From Lycium barbarum (Eukaryota; Streptophyta; Magnoliopsida; Solanales; Solanaceae), in the NCBI RefSeq assembly GCF_019175385.1, contig NC_083341.1:89492321-89556320 (forward strand): 64,000 bases of DNA, read 5' to 3'. Each line of letters starts with the position of its first letter. The first letter of the stretch is position 1. This document shows positions 11,837 through 22,453 of the stretch, piece by piece. The position numbers and the translations under genes are program-made. The notes beneath the pieces were generated by a model. The model did no database searches and was not told where the DNA came from. It worked only from the letters and a program-made list of their open reading frames with translations.

Positions 11837-13560
11837 TGTCACACCCCGATCTTACTTGGGTGTGATGGGCACCCGACCCCATACTCGGGGCCGAACGAAC
11901 CCGCTGACTCTTATTACATACTTAATCTCTTTCTTGGCTCAGAAACAAGTTTCGGGTCAATCCGACTTAGTACAAGAAAGTTATGAGCGTTTGAAGTACA
12001 GAACCTTCTATAAACGTTTCGGAAGCTATTTTGGAAAATCAAAACAATAATCATACCAAGTACCTTTAAACATGAAATCATTCTTATCATGGTCGATATA
12101 GAAACATTCTCATCCTTGACATCATCAAAGTCATTGTAAAACATATCCATCGTTATTATCGTAAAATCATACAAAATCATAAACCTCTGTTTTGGTAGAA
12201 TATGGACACTTTGGAAAAACATTTACGAGTTATCGGAAGGAGAATCATGCCTTGGAATCATAAGCATCTAGCTTTCGAAAACAAGGAAGATATGGAAACA
12301 ATTATGAAATCATAACATCGGAATCATGCCTTTGAATGAAAGGGGCGAGCCTTAACATACCTGCTCCACGTCCTATTAGCTACGCTTAATTGTCCAAGCT
12401 CGCTATCGCTAGTCTACATTCAAGAAGATTGACACAATCGTTAGATTCATCGACATATACTTGTCTTAGTTTTTCAAATAAATTCACTTATGATCTGCCG
12501 AAATTTCGGCAGCATCTCCCCTGTAAACACACCATCCCCGAGAATCTAACTCGGCCCAAATCATCAATCAATAATCCGAGAATTCAACTCGGCCAAACTA
12601 TCAACAACTATACCAACAATCGTGCCAACAACATCAACAATCAATTCAAGACGCATTCTAACATTAACAACCTTTGTCATACAATCCAACGACATTTCAT
12701 TCACATTCAATTCAATTCGTTTAGCATTCAAAACGACTTAATCAACATACTACTTCACCCGAAGCCTTCCAAATTCAACAAGAACAATAACAACCTACTT
12801 CCTTCTTTCAAATTCAACCACAACAACCCAACTTACAATCTTCCAACACATGTATCACTTCCAAATTCATGAATTATGTCAACAACCCATACATTAACAA
12901 ATTTATTCTTACAAATATAAGAAACCACACTGATGTCACACTAACTTCTTCAATAATGCACAAACAATTTCAAATTCATTTCAAGCCACCAAACCTTCAT
13001 TTTACATCATGGAATCCACAACACAACAATCAAACTACTAAATAAAATTAATTCATCACTTCTACACCACCACCTCCATTCGGCCACACCCCTATACTTA
13101 CATATTTCATGAATTTCATTCATTCCTCACTCTACAACATATACAAAGCATCCATAACATATAAAAGAGGATCAAACCTTACCTTTTCCACTTAGTTCTT
13201 TTACTTGGCTAGAGTTGTGCCTTGCAAGAAGGAATGGTTTTATTGCTCCAACAACCACTCCATGTTAATTAGGGCCTTCAACTTGCTTGGAATACTAGAA
13301 GGAAATAAATTTTCTTAATTAATTTCTCTAGGTTCATGCTTGGCCAAGCATGGCCGAACCTAGCTCCTCTTGTTTTCTCTTTCCTTCTTCAAATTTCTAG
13401 AATTAGAAAAGATGACTATGTGTCTTGCTTGGTCATCACCCTCATATATATATATAGCTCCTACAAATGATAGGTGGACACATGCCCCCCTTCTCCAAGC
13501 TTCTTTAATATTAAAAATCAAGATGACTAATTATTTTATTTTGTCATCTCTTTTCCATAT

Positions 13561-13631
<71 letters not shown>

Positions 13632-13885
13632 GCCACACGGCCAAGTGGCCTTCTCCAAGAATTGTTTTTTTCTTGAACATTTTGTGAAATTCCCATTTTG
13701 CCTCTATCCTTTCTCAATATTTCCATGAACCATTTTGTTAATTTCCCTTTTTACCCTTAACCTTTCTCAATATTTCTATACTAATAAACAACTTGTATAA
13801 TAAAATAATTTTGGAACATAGTCTTGCCCTTAACCTACCACGACCACCTTGAAATATCTGAATGTATAAAATACGGGATATAACA
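11837..13885 (-). mobile_element. Solo LTR C3, antisense (2049 bp)
   Basis: Reads TGTCACACCCC...GGGATATAACA on the + strand, the reverse of the C-family LTR (TGTTATATCCC...GTGTGACA). It is flanked by a perfect 5-bp duplication GATGT (11832-11836 and 13886-13890), and relic M continues across it, so this is one LTR left after recombination between two. It carries CTGCCGAAATTTCGGCAG at 12495-12512 and CCGAG/CTCGG dyads at 12537-12592. Its TATA region is expanded to a TA microsatellite. Open frames such as 12390-12872 are low-complexity and not credible genes. Confidence 0.92.
13566..13626. repeat. (TA)n microsatellite at the C3 TATA box
   Basis: About 30 TA units. On the sense strand it lies just upstream of the conserved AAGAGATGAC block, exactly where other C-family LTRs have a short TATATATA box. 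Confidence 0.9.
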
Positions 13886-14488
13886 GATGTGAGGGAAGGA
13901 AGTAAAGAAAAAGTTGTAGCAAGAGCTCAAAGATGTTGCGAGCTAAGAAATTAATTGAACTCGGATCATAAGTTGCCATAAGTGTGACTGGACTGCGAAG
14001 GATAATTAATGGCGAAGAAACATTACGTATATACGTTTTTGGATATTGATATAACTGGCCTTGGAAAGGAACATAACCATTTTGCTCATTAGCGACAAAG
14101 TTATGATTGGATAAATATTTAGAATGTAAGATTAAAAGGGATAGTGACAAGGACGTAAAGGAACAGGGAGTCGAACTAATGAATTAAAGGGAGTCGATGC
14201 AGGGTACGTCTAAGATCAACAGGTATAAAAAGGATAGCCCGAGATAGTACCGAAGAGATAAACACAAAGAGTATACCGTATATAAGCAAGGTAATTGCCC
14301 ACTAGCAAGGAAACAAGGAGCGAGGAAAAGAGAATACTTAAAGGCCGATGAATATTTATAGCATGGTAAGCAAGACTACAATATTGTAGACAAAACGAGA
14401 GCGAGGTGCTAGTTAATTTCCGACCATGTACGTGAGGACAAAGAAGTGGAAGAAACTGACTGGAAGCAATGAAAGAGTTAAGGAAGGA
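13886..14488 (+). mobile_element. Relic M, non-coding internal domain (second part)
   Basis: Starts with the second GATGT, then continues M. Homologous to the reverse complement of G at about 61750-62030, for example the block GAAGGATAATTAATGGCGAAG. No coding sequence. Ends at a short purine run (AAGGAAGGA) before the LTR stub. Confidence 0.7.
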
Positions 14489-14620
14489 TGTTACACCCTG
14501 GAAAATTTTGCGTTATCAAGACTGTGGACGGCTTAGTATGAGCTCAAGGGAGAGCAGAGTTATACAAGGATTAGGGATGAAGATTATATTACCTGAGCAT
14601 AAGAACATATATATGACATT
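14489..14620 (+). mobile_element. LTR stub after M (5' end only)
   Basis: Starts TGTTACACCCTGGAAAATTTTGCG-like, the A/B type LTR start, right after a purine run. After about 130 bp it breaks off into integrase sequence. Reads as a truncated 3' LTR, cut by a deletion or illegitimate joining. Confidence 0.6.
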
Positions 14621-15469
14621 TGGAGATCGTTTCAAGAAGGATTGGGGACCCAGGTAAGTCTTAGAACCGCATTCCACCCGCAGTCTGACGGACAGGCCGA
14701 GCGTACTATTTAGACGCTAGAAGATATGCTGCGGGCCTGTGTTATTGACTTCAAGGGTAGCTAGGATGATCATTTACCACTTATTGAGTTTTCTTATAAT
14801 AATAGTTACCATTCTGGCATCCAGATGGCGCCGTACGAGGCCCTGTATGGTAGGAAGTGCAGGTCACTGACCGGTTGGTTCGATGTTGGCGAAACTAAGA
14901 TAATCGGCCCAGATATAATTCAGCAGGCAGTTGATAAAGTGAAACTCATTCAAGAACGGTTACTGGCAGCCCAGATTCGACAGAAATCATATGCCGATAA
15001 TCGACGTCGACACATAGAGTTCCAGGTTGACGATTGGATATTTCTGAAAGTGTCACCCATGAAGGGTATAATGAGGTTCGGCAGGAAGGGAATGCTCAGT
15101 CCGAGGTATATTAGACCTTATCAAATTGTCCGTAGGGTTGGCAAGGTCGCCTATGAATTAGAGTTACCACCTGATTTAGAAGCAGTGCATCCAGTCTTCC
15201 ACGTGTCTATGCTTCGCAAATACGTTGGGGACCCTTCCAGAGTGTTTCCCATAGACGATATCCAGGTAACAGAGAAGCTATCCTACGAGGAACAGCCTAT
15301 AGCTATACTGGATCGTCAGGTGAGAAGATTACGTACAAAAGATGTGGCGTCTGTTAAGGTATTGTGGCGAAACAACAACAGAGAGGAGATGACCTAGGAA
15401 GCCGAGGATGAGATGAAGAAGAAGTATCCCTATTTATTTCCTATGCTTACAGGCAATCTAAATTTCTAA
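14621..15469 (+). pseudogene. Element C1 pol, integrase end, three nonsense codons
   Basis: Starts abruptly in the integrase core at [12 protein letters not shown] and runs through the catalytic Glu segment (DGQAERT), the GPY-like module (here RYIRPYQIV, Gly changed to Arg) and the chromodomain-like tail to TAA at 15467-15469. In-frame TAG codons at 14711 (Gln expected), 14762 and 15395 (Trp expected) break it. All three fit C-to-T change at CAG/CTG, on one strand or the other, a methylated CHG context in plants. A relic fragment, with its PPT and LTR following. RT, RNase H and the N-terminal integrase are missing. Confidence 0.92.
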
Positions 15470-15558
15470 AGCGGATATGTTGATTGATGAATGAACTGTA
15501 TGTGATAACTATAAAAGAGATCTCCACGAAGTGTTATAAGACCCCACAAGACCAGTTT

Positions 15559-15593
15559 AACATTCGAGGACGAATGTTCTAAAGGGGGGAGGA
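15559..15593 (+). promoter_or_regulatory. PPT-proximal hairpin and polypurine tract of C1
   Basis: AACATTCG-AGGA-CGAATGTT (15559-15578), identical to A although the LTR that follows is of a different family; PPT AAAGGGGGGAGGA (15581-15593). Confidence 0.85.
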
Positions 15594-17249
15594 TGTTATA
15601 TCCCGTATTTTGCACATTCGGATATTTCAAGAAAATCGCGATAAGTTAAGGGCAAGGCTACTTTTTTTCCGATTTTATTTTTATACACAAGTTTTTTAAT
15701 AGTGGTATGGAAATATTGAGAAAGGCTAGGGGTCAAAAGGGAAAATTCAAGAAGGTTCCTGCCAAGAGCCACAAGTGGTCGTGTGGCTATGTGGGTCCCA
15801 CCCATGGCTTGGCCAATTAACTCAAGCCATGAGTGGGGGCATGTGTCCACCTTATATTTGAAGGGCTAATTATATATATGGACAAGAGATGACATAGCAA
15901 GACATATTCATCTTTCACAATTCAAGAAACTTCAAGAAAAAAAGGAGCCATATTCGGCCATGGCTAGCCGAATTTGTGGCCATAAAAGTTGATAAAAAAA
16001 TAATTTTCTTCTAGTATTTCAACCAATTGGAAGGCCCTTATTAACGTGGAGTAGTTGTTGGAGCAAGCAAAGCATTCATTCGTGCAATTTACCAACCCTA
16101 GTCAAGTTGAGAAGTGAAAGGGTAAAGGTAAGGTTTAATCTCTTTTTCTATGTGATAGGGATGGTTTTGTGAGTGTTGTAGTATGTAGAAATGGATGAAA
16201 TTCATGAAATATGTGTGTGGGTTGTGGCCGTGTAGGGGCTGCCTTGGTAAGACGTGATGAATCGATTTTATTTAATATTTTTGGTTGTTGTTGTTGTGGA
16301 TTCCATGATGAAAATGAAGGTTTGATGGCTTAAAATGAAGTTGTAATCGTTGTGGGCTGTTGTAGAAGTTAATGTGACGTTAGTATGGTTTCTTATATTT
16401 GCATGAAAGATGTTGTTAACGTGTGGTTGTTGATATAATTCATGAACTTGGAAGCGGGGAGTGTGTTGTTGTTGTTCTTATTGAGTTTGGAAGATTGTGA
16501 GTTGGGTTGTTGTGGTTAATTTGAATGTAAATGAAATGCCGTCAAATTATGTAGAAAGGGTTGCTAACGTTAGGATGCATTTTGAATTAATTGTTGAAGT
16601 TGAAAATATGATTGTTGGTATTGTTGTTGATGATTTGGCCGAGTTGAATTCTCGGGGTTGGTTGAATTTACAGGGGAAATGCTGCTCGAATTTCTGTAGG
16701 TGAATTGCTAGCTTAGAATCGGATTCCTAAATACCTATAGCTAATGTTTGCTATCTTATGACGTTGTTGTAGATCTTGGGAAAGTCGAGACTTAAGTTCG
16801 GATTAGCTTAGGAAGCGGACAAGGTATGTAAGGCTTACCCTTTCTTTCTTTGGCATGTCCTAGAGGTAAGTAAGATACAATATGCAACTTGGGGTAACTT
16901 TACTCTTTAGTTCCGAGCTTGTTTACGATTCTTATTCACTTCTTGATACTTTGGTATGACCGAGTCCATTGTATGATTGAATAGCGAGCAAAGCATAAAG
17001 AGTCTCTATTCCTAAAAGGGTTCTATAAGGATTAATGTCCCTAACTTTCATAGGCGGTCTCGGATTGCTCTGAAACGTTCATAGAGGTTTCTGTAATGAA
17101 TAACGTCCATAACTTTCTTATACTAACTCAGATTGACTCGAAACGTGTTTATGATCCTTCAAGTGTCGAGTAGTGTACTTACCTATTGAGTCCCAAAAGT
17201 TGATTTATATGCATATGGTTTCTCACTACGCTCGTGCATGCCTCAATAT

Positions 17250-17535
17250 GTCCTTCACTGAGTCCCGGGCTAGGACACGTTCTCGTGCGTATTCCACTAC
17301 ATTGTTCACCGAGTCCCTCACTAGAGGGCCGAGACACGTTATATGTATATGTATATGATGATATGATGACATGATGATATGATGAAACGGGGATGGTGGC
17401 CAGGATGGCATATGATGACTCTATTCACCGAGTCCCTCACTAGAGGGCCGGGACACGTTATATGCATATGATATATGATGTTGACATGCATGACTTTATC
17501 CACCGAGTCCCTCACTAGAGGGCCGGGACACGTTA
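17250..17535 (+). repeat. Hairpin minisatellite in LTR C1
   Basis: Three good units plus one decayed, built on CACCGAGTCCCTC...GAGGGCCGGGACACG, separated by ATATGCATATG-like spacers. Each unit folds through CCCTC/GAGGG. Copy number differs between LTRs. Confidence 0.85.
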
Positions 17536-17680
17536 TATGTATATATGATATATGATGTTGATATGCATGATTTTCATTTCATAAGGCAAGTGTATTGATG
17601 TTTTTAAAAGTCATACTTGTTTCGGGCAAATCTCCATTTTAGTTATAATCCTCTTTACTGTATTTCATGCCTTACATGCT

Positions 17681-17717
17681 CAGTACATATTTCGTACTGA
17701 CCCCCTTTCTTCGGGGG
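17681..17717 (+). other. Tandem hairpin pair in LTR C1
   Basis: CAGTAC (17681-17686) with GTACTG (17694-17699), then CCCCC (17701-17705) with GGGGG (17713-17717). Confidence 0.75.
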
Positions 17718-18139
17718 CTGCGTTTCATGCCACGCAGTTGTATACAGATAAGTAGAGGATATTGCTAGAAGATGTTCTAGCTGGGTTGACAAGCTCCATT
17801 TCTTTCTGGAGTGTTGCCGAGTCAGAGTATCTACGTTATGGTATATAGCATGTTAGAGACTTTGCAGACAGAGTCACGTATATAGCATGTCAGTCTTGTA
17901 AGCGGCTCTGCAAGTCGACATACCATTATGCATTATGTTACAAATCCCATATGATTACAAATTCTACTTGATTTGCGAACGACGAAAAGAATGGTTTTGA
18001 CAGGATTTTCATAATGCATTACATTTCGTGATTTAAGAGTCCAGTGAGGTTATGAACGTAATGAGAACCAGCGGGTTCGTTCGGCTCTGTGTAAGGGGGT
18101 CGGGTGCCCATCATACCCTATCAAGATTGCGGTGTGACA

Positions 18140-18502
18140 TTAGCTTTACCTCCGGGTCTATCAGGCGTTCATCTGGTGTTCCATGTGTCGATGTTGAAGA
18201 GGTACCATGGCGATGGTTCCTACATCATCCGTTGGGATTCGGTTTTGTTAGATGAGAATTTGTCATATGAGGAAGAGCCCACTGCTATGTTAGACAGGGA
18301 TGTTCGCAAGTTGAGGTCTAGGGAAATAGATTCTGTGAAAGTTCAGTGGAAGAATCGCCCAGTGAAAATAGCTACTTGGGAAACATAATCCGATATGCGT
18401 AGCAAATACCCTCAGCTTTTCACCAAGTCAGTTAAATCCTCCCTAGATCCTCATCCTTGTCCGTTCGGGGATGAACGGTGTTTAAATTGGTATCTAGTGT
18501 AA
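18140..18502 (+). pseudogene. Element D pol tail (integrase C-terminus)
   Basis: Encodes the last part of a Ty3/gypsy pol of a different lineage from A/B: LALPPGLS, HLVFHVSML, then LSYEEEPTAMLDRDVRKLRS and VKVQWKNRPVKIATWE. Starts directly after LTR C1, which cut D's pol. A TAA at 18386-18388 interrupts the usual WETE... stretch; the same frame then runs on through the PPT-side hairpin and ends at TAA 18500-18502, inside the first bases of the LTR. So in this family the hairpin is inside the reading frame. Confidence 0.85.
18461..18478 (+). other. PPT-side hairpin of D, compensated stem
   Basis: CCGTTCG-GGGA-TGAACGG. It occupies the same place as AACATTCG-AGGA-CGAATGTT in A, C1 and E, with different stem bases that still pair (one G-U). 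Confidence 0.7.
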
Positions 18503-19885
18503 TGACCCACCTTCCGATCGTTATGGGAAAATAGGATTCTGTTGGTAATTTCGAGGCCGCGGGTGGATTTGTAGGGTGTCGTTTTATATGTCTGCATGTT
18601 TTATGTTGTGTTTTGAGGCCTTGGTTGAAATGTGGAGTGATACGGGAAAAACTGGACAAAATCGATCTCACTGCCAGAAACGAGCCTCTGTGGCGGTAGG
18701 AGTACCGCTATGGCGGTACTCGGATCACTTCCAGCAGCCATCCATTTTCCTTAGTAGCTGTTGTAGCGGGCAATGTGCCGCTATGGCGGTACCCCTATAG
18801 CGGTAGATAGACTGCCATAGCGGGCACAACGATTTTGTGGTGGGCCGCTATAGTGGTACCGCTGTAGCAGCGTGATGATCTCTGTAGGGTCAACGTAAAA
18901 CAGTAACCGGCTTTTCTATACTCAGTTTTATTTTCTCTTTTTACAAAACACCAACACACTTCCCAACAAGCACCTAGAGAGAATTTTCAAGCTGTGGCAA
19001 GATAACTTTGTGAGGTAAGTTCTTTGATTTCCATTCTATCATTCCCTTCTCCTTGATTATTGTAATCATCTTCATGAGTCTTTAATGGTGAAATTGAAGT
19101 AGAAACCCTAGAATGTCAATAGTCCTTTTAAACTTGATGGGTTATGGTTATTATCGCTTAGTTATCATCTAAATGCATTGGTTAGTTGCTCTTGACATCA
19201 GATAACATGTGTGCACAGCGAGTGAGGTTATCGTGCTAAATTTACTTCCGTTGTGGCTTACGTGATTGTGATACTTGATATCTTGGTGATTTAATTGTGA
19301 TTGTCCTTGGTTGACTTGCTGTGATTTATTGATAATTGTGTTTGTTGACTGGCTTGTTTTATTCTATTGATTTTATGAAATATGCATGATACTAATCTTA
19401 GTCGGCCTGTGATATCTATTGGTACATAGTATTTGTACTAATACTAGCTTGCTGCATTCTTTTGAGTGCAGATTGTGATACCGAGACCGCTATTCGCCCT
19501 CACATCTAGCGTGGAGGACATTTGCTGACAGATTTAGGGTGAGCTTCTTCCCATGCCAGGCCACCCAAAGATCTTCTATCTATGATGTCTTTTCGCACTC
19601 TAGACATTATGGTTAATTATTTGTTAGACTTCAGTTCTTAGACATGCTTTAGATTAGGGTCTAGTACGATGACTTTCGAATTTTGGGGATTTTGTAATAG
19701 TTAGAACTTCCGCAGTTATTTCATTATTTTATGGCATGACTTACTTAGTTTACTTGATGCGTGAATGAGTATAATCGCTTGACTTGGTTAATATAAAATC
19801 ATACTTGAATGAATAGAGATCTTGTGTGTTGGTTCGCCCACTAGGATTTAGTTGGGTGCCAGTCATGGCGGGTTGGGTCGTGACA
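18498..19885 (+). mobile_element. 3' LTR of element D (1388 bp, K family)
   Basis: TGTAATGACCC to GTGACA. U3 holds a cluster of CCGCTATAGCGG-like motifs (18686-18875). Donor TGAG|GTAAGT at 19015. Hairpin pair TGGTAC/GTACTA (19420-19440) and CTGCA/TGCAG (19452-19471). Shorter than LTR K, probably by internal deletions. Confidence 0.82.
18686..18875 (+). repeat. U3 cluster of CCGCTATAGCGG palindromes (LTR D)
   Basis: Repeated TGGCGGTA, ACCGCTATGGCGGTA, GCCGCTATGGCGGTA, CTATAGCGGTAG, GCCGCTATAGTGG and ACCGCTGTAGC. Many are self-complementary. K2 has similar motifs at 19970-20090. Confidence 0.8.
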
Positions 19886-21943
19886 GGTTTGTGCCTGTAG
19901 GGCCTCAGATTGGTGTTGGGGTTTTGGGTTAAAAACCAGAGCTCACTAACTGATTTGGACCGCTGTAGCGGTGGTATTACCACTGTAGCGAGTCTGCCGT
20001 AGCAAGGATAGGGTCGCCACTGTGAAAATGGGGAAATCAAATCAGGTCCGCTATAGCGGGATCGCTGTAGTGGACGTCGGCTGCTGCAGCGATCAATAGG
20101 AGGCAGAAACAGTGTTTTATATTCCATATTTCTAACCCATTCTCCACATAACACCAAAAAAAATTCTCAAGAACACTAAGGAAATTTTTCTAAGGCTAGG
20201 ACACCACTCTTCGTCAAGGTAAGTCTTAACCTTTAACTTAATTCCTTCCATAACCATCTTAAGTCCCTACATCATTTAAGGTTCAATAATGCTAAATTGA
20301 AAGCCTAAAACCCTAGAATTTATGAAAACCCTTGAACAATGAATGAGTATTGATTTTATTGTTGTTTAATCTTCTAGGAGTATAGGTGGGAATTGTTGAT
20401 TGAGACTTAGGGTCCCAATAAAAATGGAAGATTTAACCTAAAAACTTATTGAAAGGGGTTGAATTGATTTGAAAACCCATGAATTGATACAACATGATTG
20501 TTGGGATTGATTTTAGGATGAATTCATACCTAATGATAGTTCACCTATTGAAAAGGGGTAGAAGTGGTGGGGTTTTCTTCCCCAAATTGTTGCTATTGAG
20601 TAGATGATTTCTTACTCACTTAGTGCTATGATTTCTAGACTTTGAACGTTCCGAAGATTTACGAAAGGGGAAAGCTATTACAGAATAATTGCATTGTTCC
20701 AGTTTAGCTTCGAGTTAGGCTACGGTTTACTTGTGTTAGACTTTAGTTAGTTGATTGTATATGTAATGAAGTTTATAGGAGAAAGTATGATTTAGTTGGT
20801 ATGAATTCTGATTTTGTGGGCTTGTTGTCATTTGTTCATATACCGAAACTTGAGATGTAATGGTTTTGTTTTAAAAATGAAAGAGTCAATATATACTCTT
20901 TTTATTGATTGAGATGGTTGCATATTCATGCTGTGTTGAGTGAATTTATTTGAGTCTTGTGATGACTTATGGCATGGTGCCTTGTATTCATTGACATTGA
21001 TATTATTGACTGATCATGTTTCATATTAACTATTGGATTGGAAATACGTTAAGATTCATATTATGATCAGATACAGAGATATAAAAATATATAAAGGCAG
21101 ATTCGACAGGGGGTGAGGATGTGGCCTAGTTATGGGCTCGTGATCTGAGGTCAGTTCCGTGGTTGCGGGTGGTACATGGGCACCATGGGTTCCCTGCAGG
21201 TCATGACTATTTGGGGAAACAATACCATTTAGCATGTGTGTACACGGTTGAGATACCTTCATTATTTTATTTCATTACATCGGACTCATGTTATTTCTGT
21301 TGTTGGCTGATGACAGAACTTATATCAACTCAGTGATTGATTGATAACAAGATTTATCTTATTCTTGTGTTGGATGTTTTCTGTTAATGTCATTATTTGG
21401 TTATGTGTTGTTGCGCCTATCTGCCTATCTTATTGATTTTATGAAGTATGAATGATACTAGTCTTAGTTGTCCTATGATATCTACCGGTACATAATGTTT
21501 GTACTGATACTACATTGCTGCACTTTTTATTAGAGTGTAGATTATGTGACAGAGACATCTTCTAGACCTCATACCTAGCGTGAGGCCAGTTCCCAATCTG
21601 ATATGAGGGTCAACTCCTATCCATGCCATGCCACCTGATGATCTTTCCTTATTTGGATGTCTGATTTCATTCCAGACATTTATGATTATTTTAGACAGTT
21701 ATTTCATTCATTAGACATCTTTACATTTTAGAGTCCTTGTATGATGACTTTCGGATCTTTGGGGTTGTAATAGTTAGGACATCCACAGTTCTTTTATTTA
21801 TGGCAATGATTTAGACATATTCATGTTTTATTTCTAGTCATTAATTTATAATTGTTGAAATCATTATGAAAAAAGGCTAAGGGGATGGTTCACCCACTAG
21901 GGGATTTGTGTGGGTGCCACTCACAGCTACTCGGGTCATGACA
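19886..21943 (+). mobile_element. LTR piece K2 (K family, 5' end missing)
   Basis: Ends GGGTCATGACA. Contains CCGCTGTAGCGG-type motifs (19970-20090), donor CAAG|GTAAGT at 20219, and hairpins CGGTAC/GTACTG (21486-21506) and CTGCACT/AGTGTAG (21518-21540). The block at 21080-21260 matches the reverse complement of LTR K near 40980-41120. Its 5' end is replaced by the D LTR, so D probably inserted here. Confidence 0.75.
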
Positions 21944-22453
21944 AAATCATTTGCATATTTACACTCAAGTGTCATATTTAAACATATATGTATCCTTTCC
22001 ACGTCTTACATCGAGGAGAAAATACAACGCCTATCTAACCATACCGAGGTCTCATTAATAAAACACTTCTAAGGTTGCTAACCACTCATAATATAAACAC
22101 AGTCATTTGCTATCGTCCGACTAAAAATTTCCATCAGAACTTCTCTTTTTTTAAGTCTTATCGGTAATGCTCCAAAAGTTATCTTAACATAATTCCATAT
22201 AATATTTCAATACCACCCTCAAGGGTGGATAAACATTATTACCATAATAATTGTACATGGCGTCATCACTCAACACCTCGTGTTGTACTATCCCACTTAC
22301 TTACAAGTCATTCGTATCTTGCTGGTTCTCCTTAATACCCATTATTCGTAATTCTTTAGATATAATTTCTCTATCGAACTATGTCTTATATATACCTTTC
22401 CTATTTAATCATACCATTGCCTTATTACCGTAACATATTTTTTTCTCCACCGT
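21944..22453. other. Relic N, left part
   Basis: Pyrimidine-rich, no credible reading frame. Resembles in composition the + strand of the G internal domain, so it may be an antisense retroelement relic; not proven. E split it: the last five bases are ACCGT, repeated after E. Confidence 0.4.

Larger units (their letters stand above)
15594..18139 (+). mobile_element. 3' LTR of element C1 (2546 bp)
   Basis: TGTTATATCCCGTATTTTG start, GTGTGACA end. TATATATAT near 15871, donor AAAG|GTAAG at 16128. CCGAG/CTCGG dyad at 16639-16655 and a decayed CTGCCGAAATTTCGGCAG palindrome at about 16682. Hairpin minisatellite 17250-17535. Tandem hairpins 17681-17717 (CAGTAC/GTACTG, CCCCC/GGGGG). It ends inside the pol tail of D, so C1 inserted there. 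The base after the LTR starts TTAGC; the matching 5' copy is not visible because C1's 5' half is lost. Confidence 0.92.

Noticed and set aside
12390..12872. 160-codon frame
   Set aside because: Sits in antisense LTR C3; Asn/Ser/Thr-rich low-complexity translation. The same holds for 59729-60235 in the G LTR.
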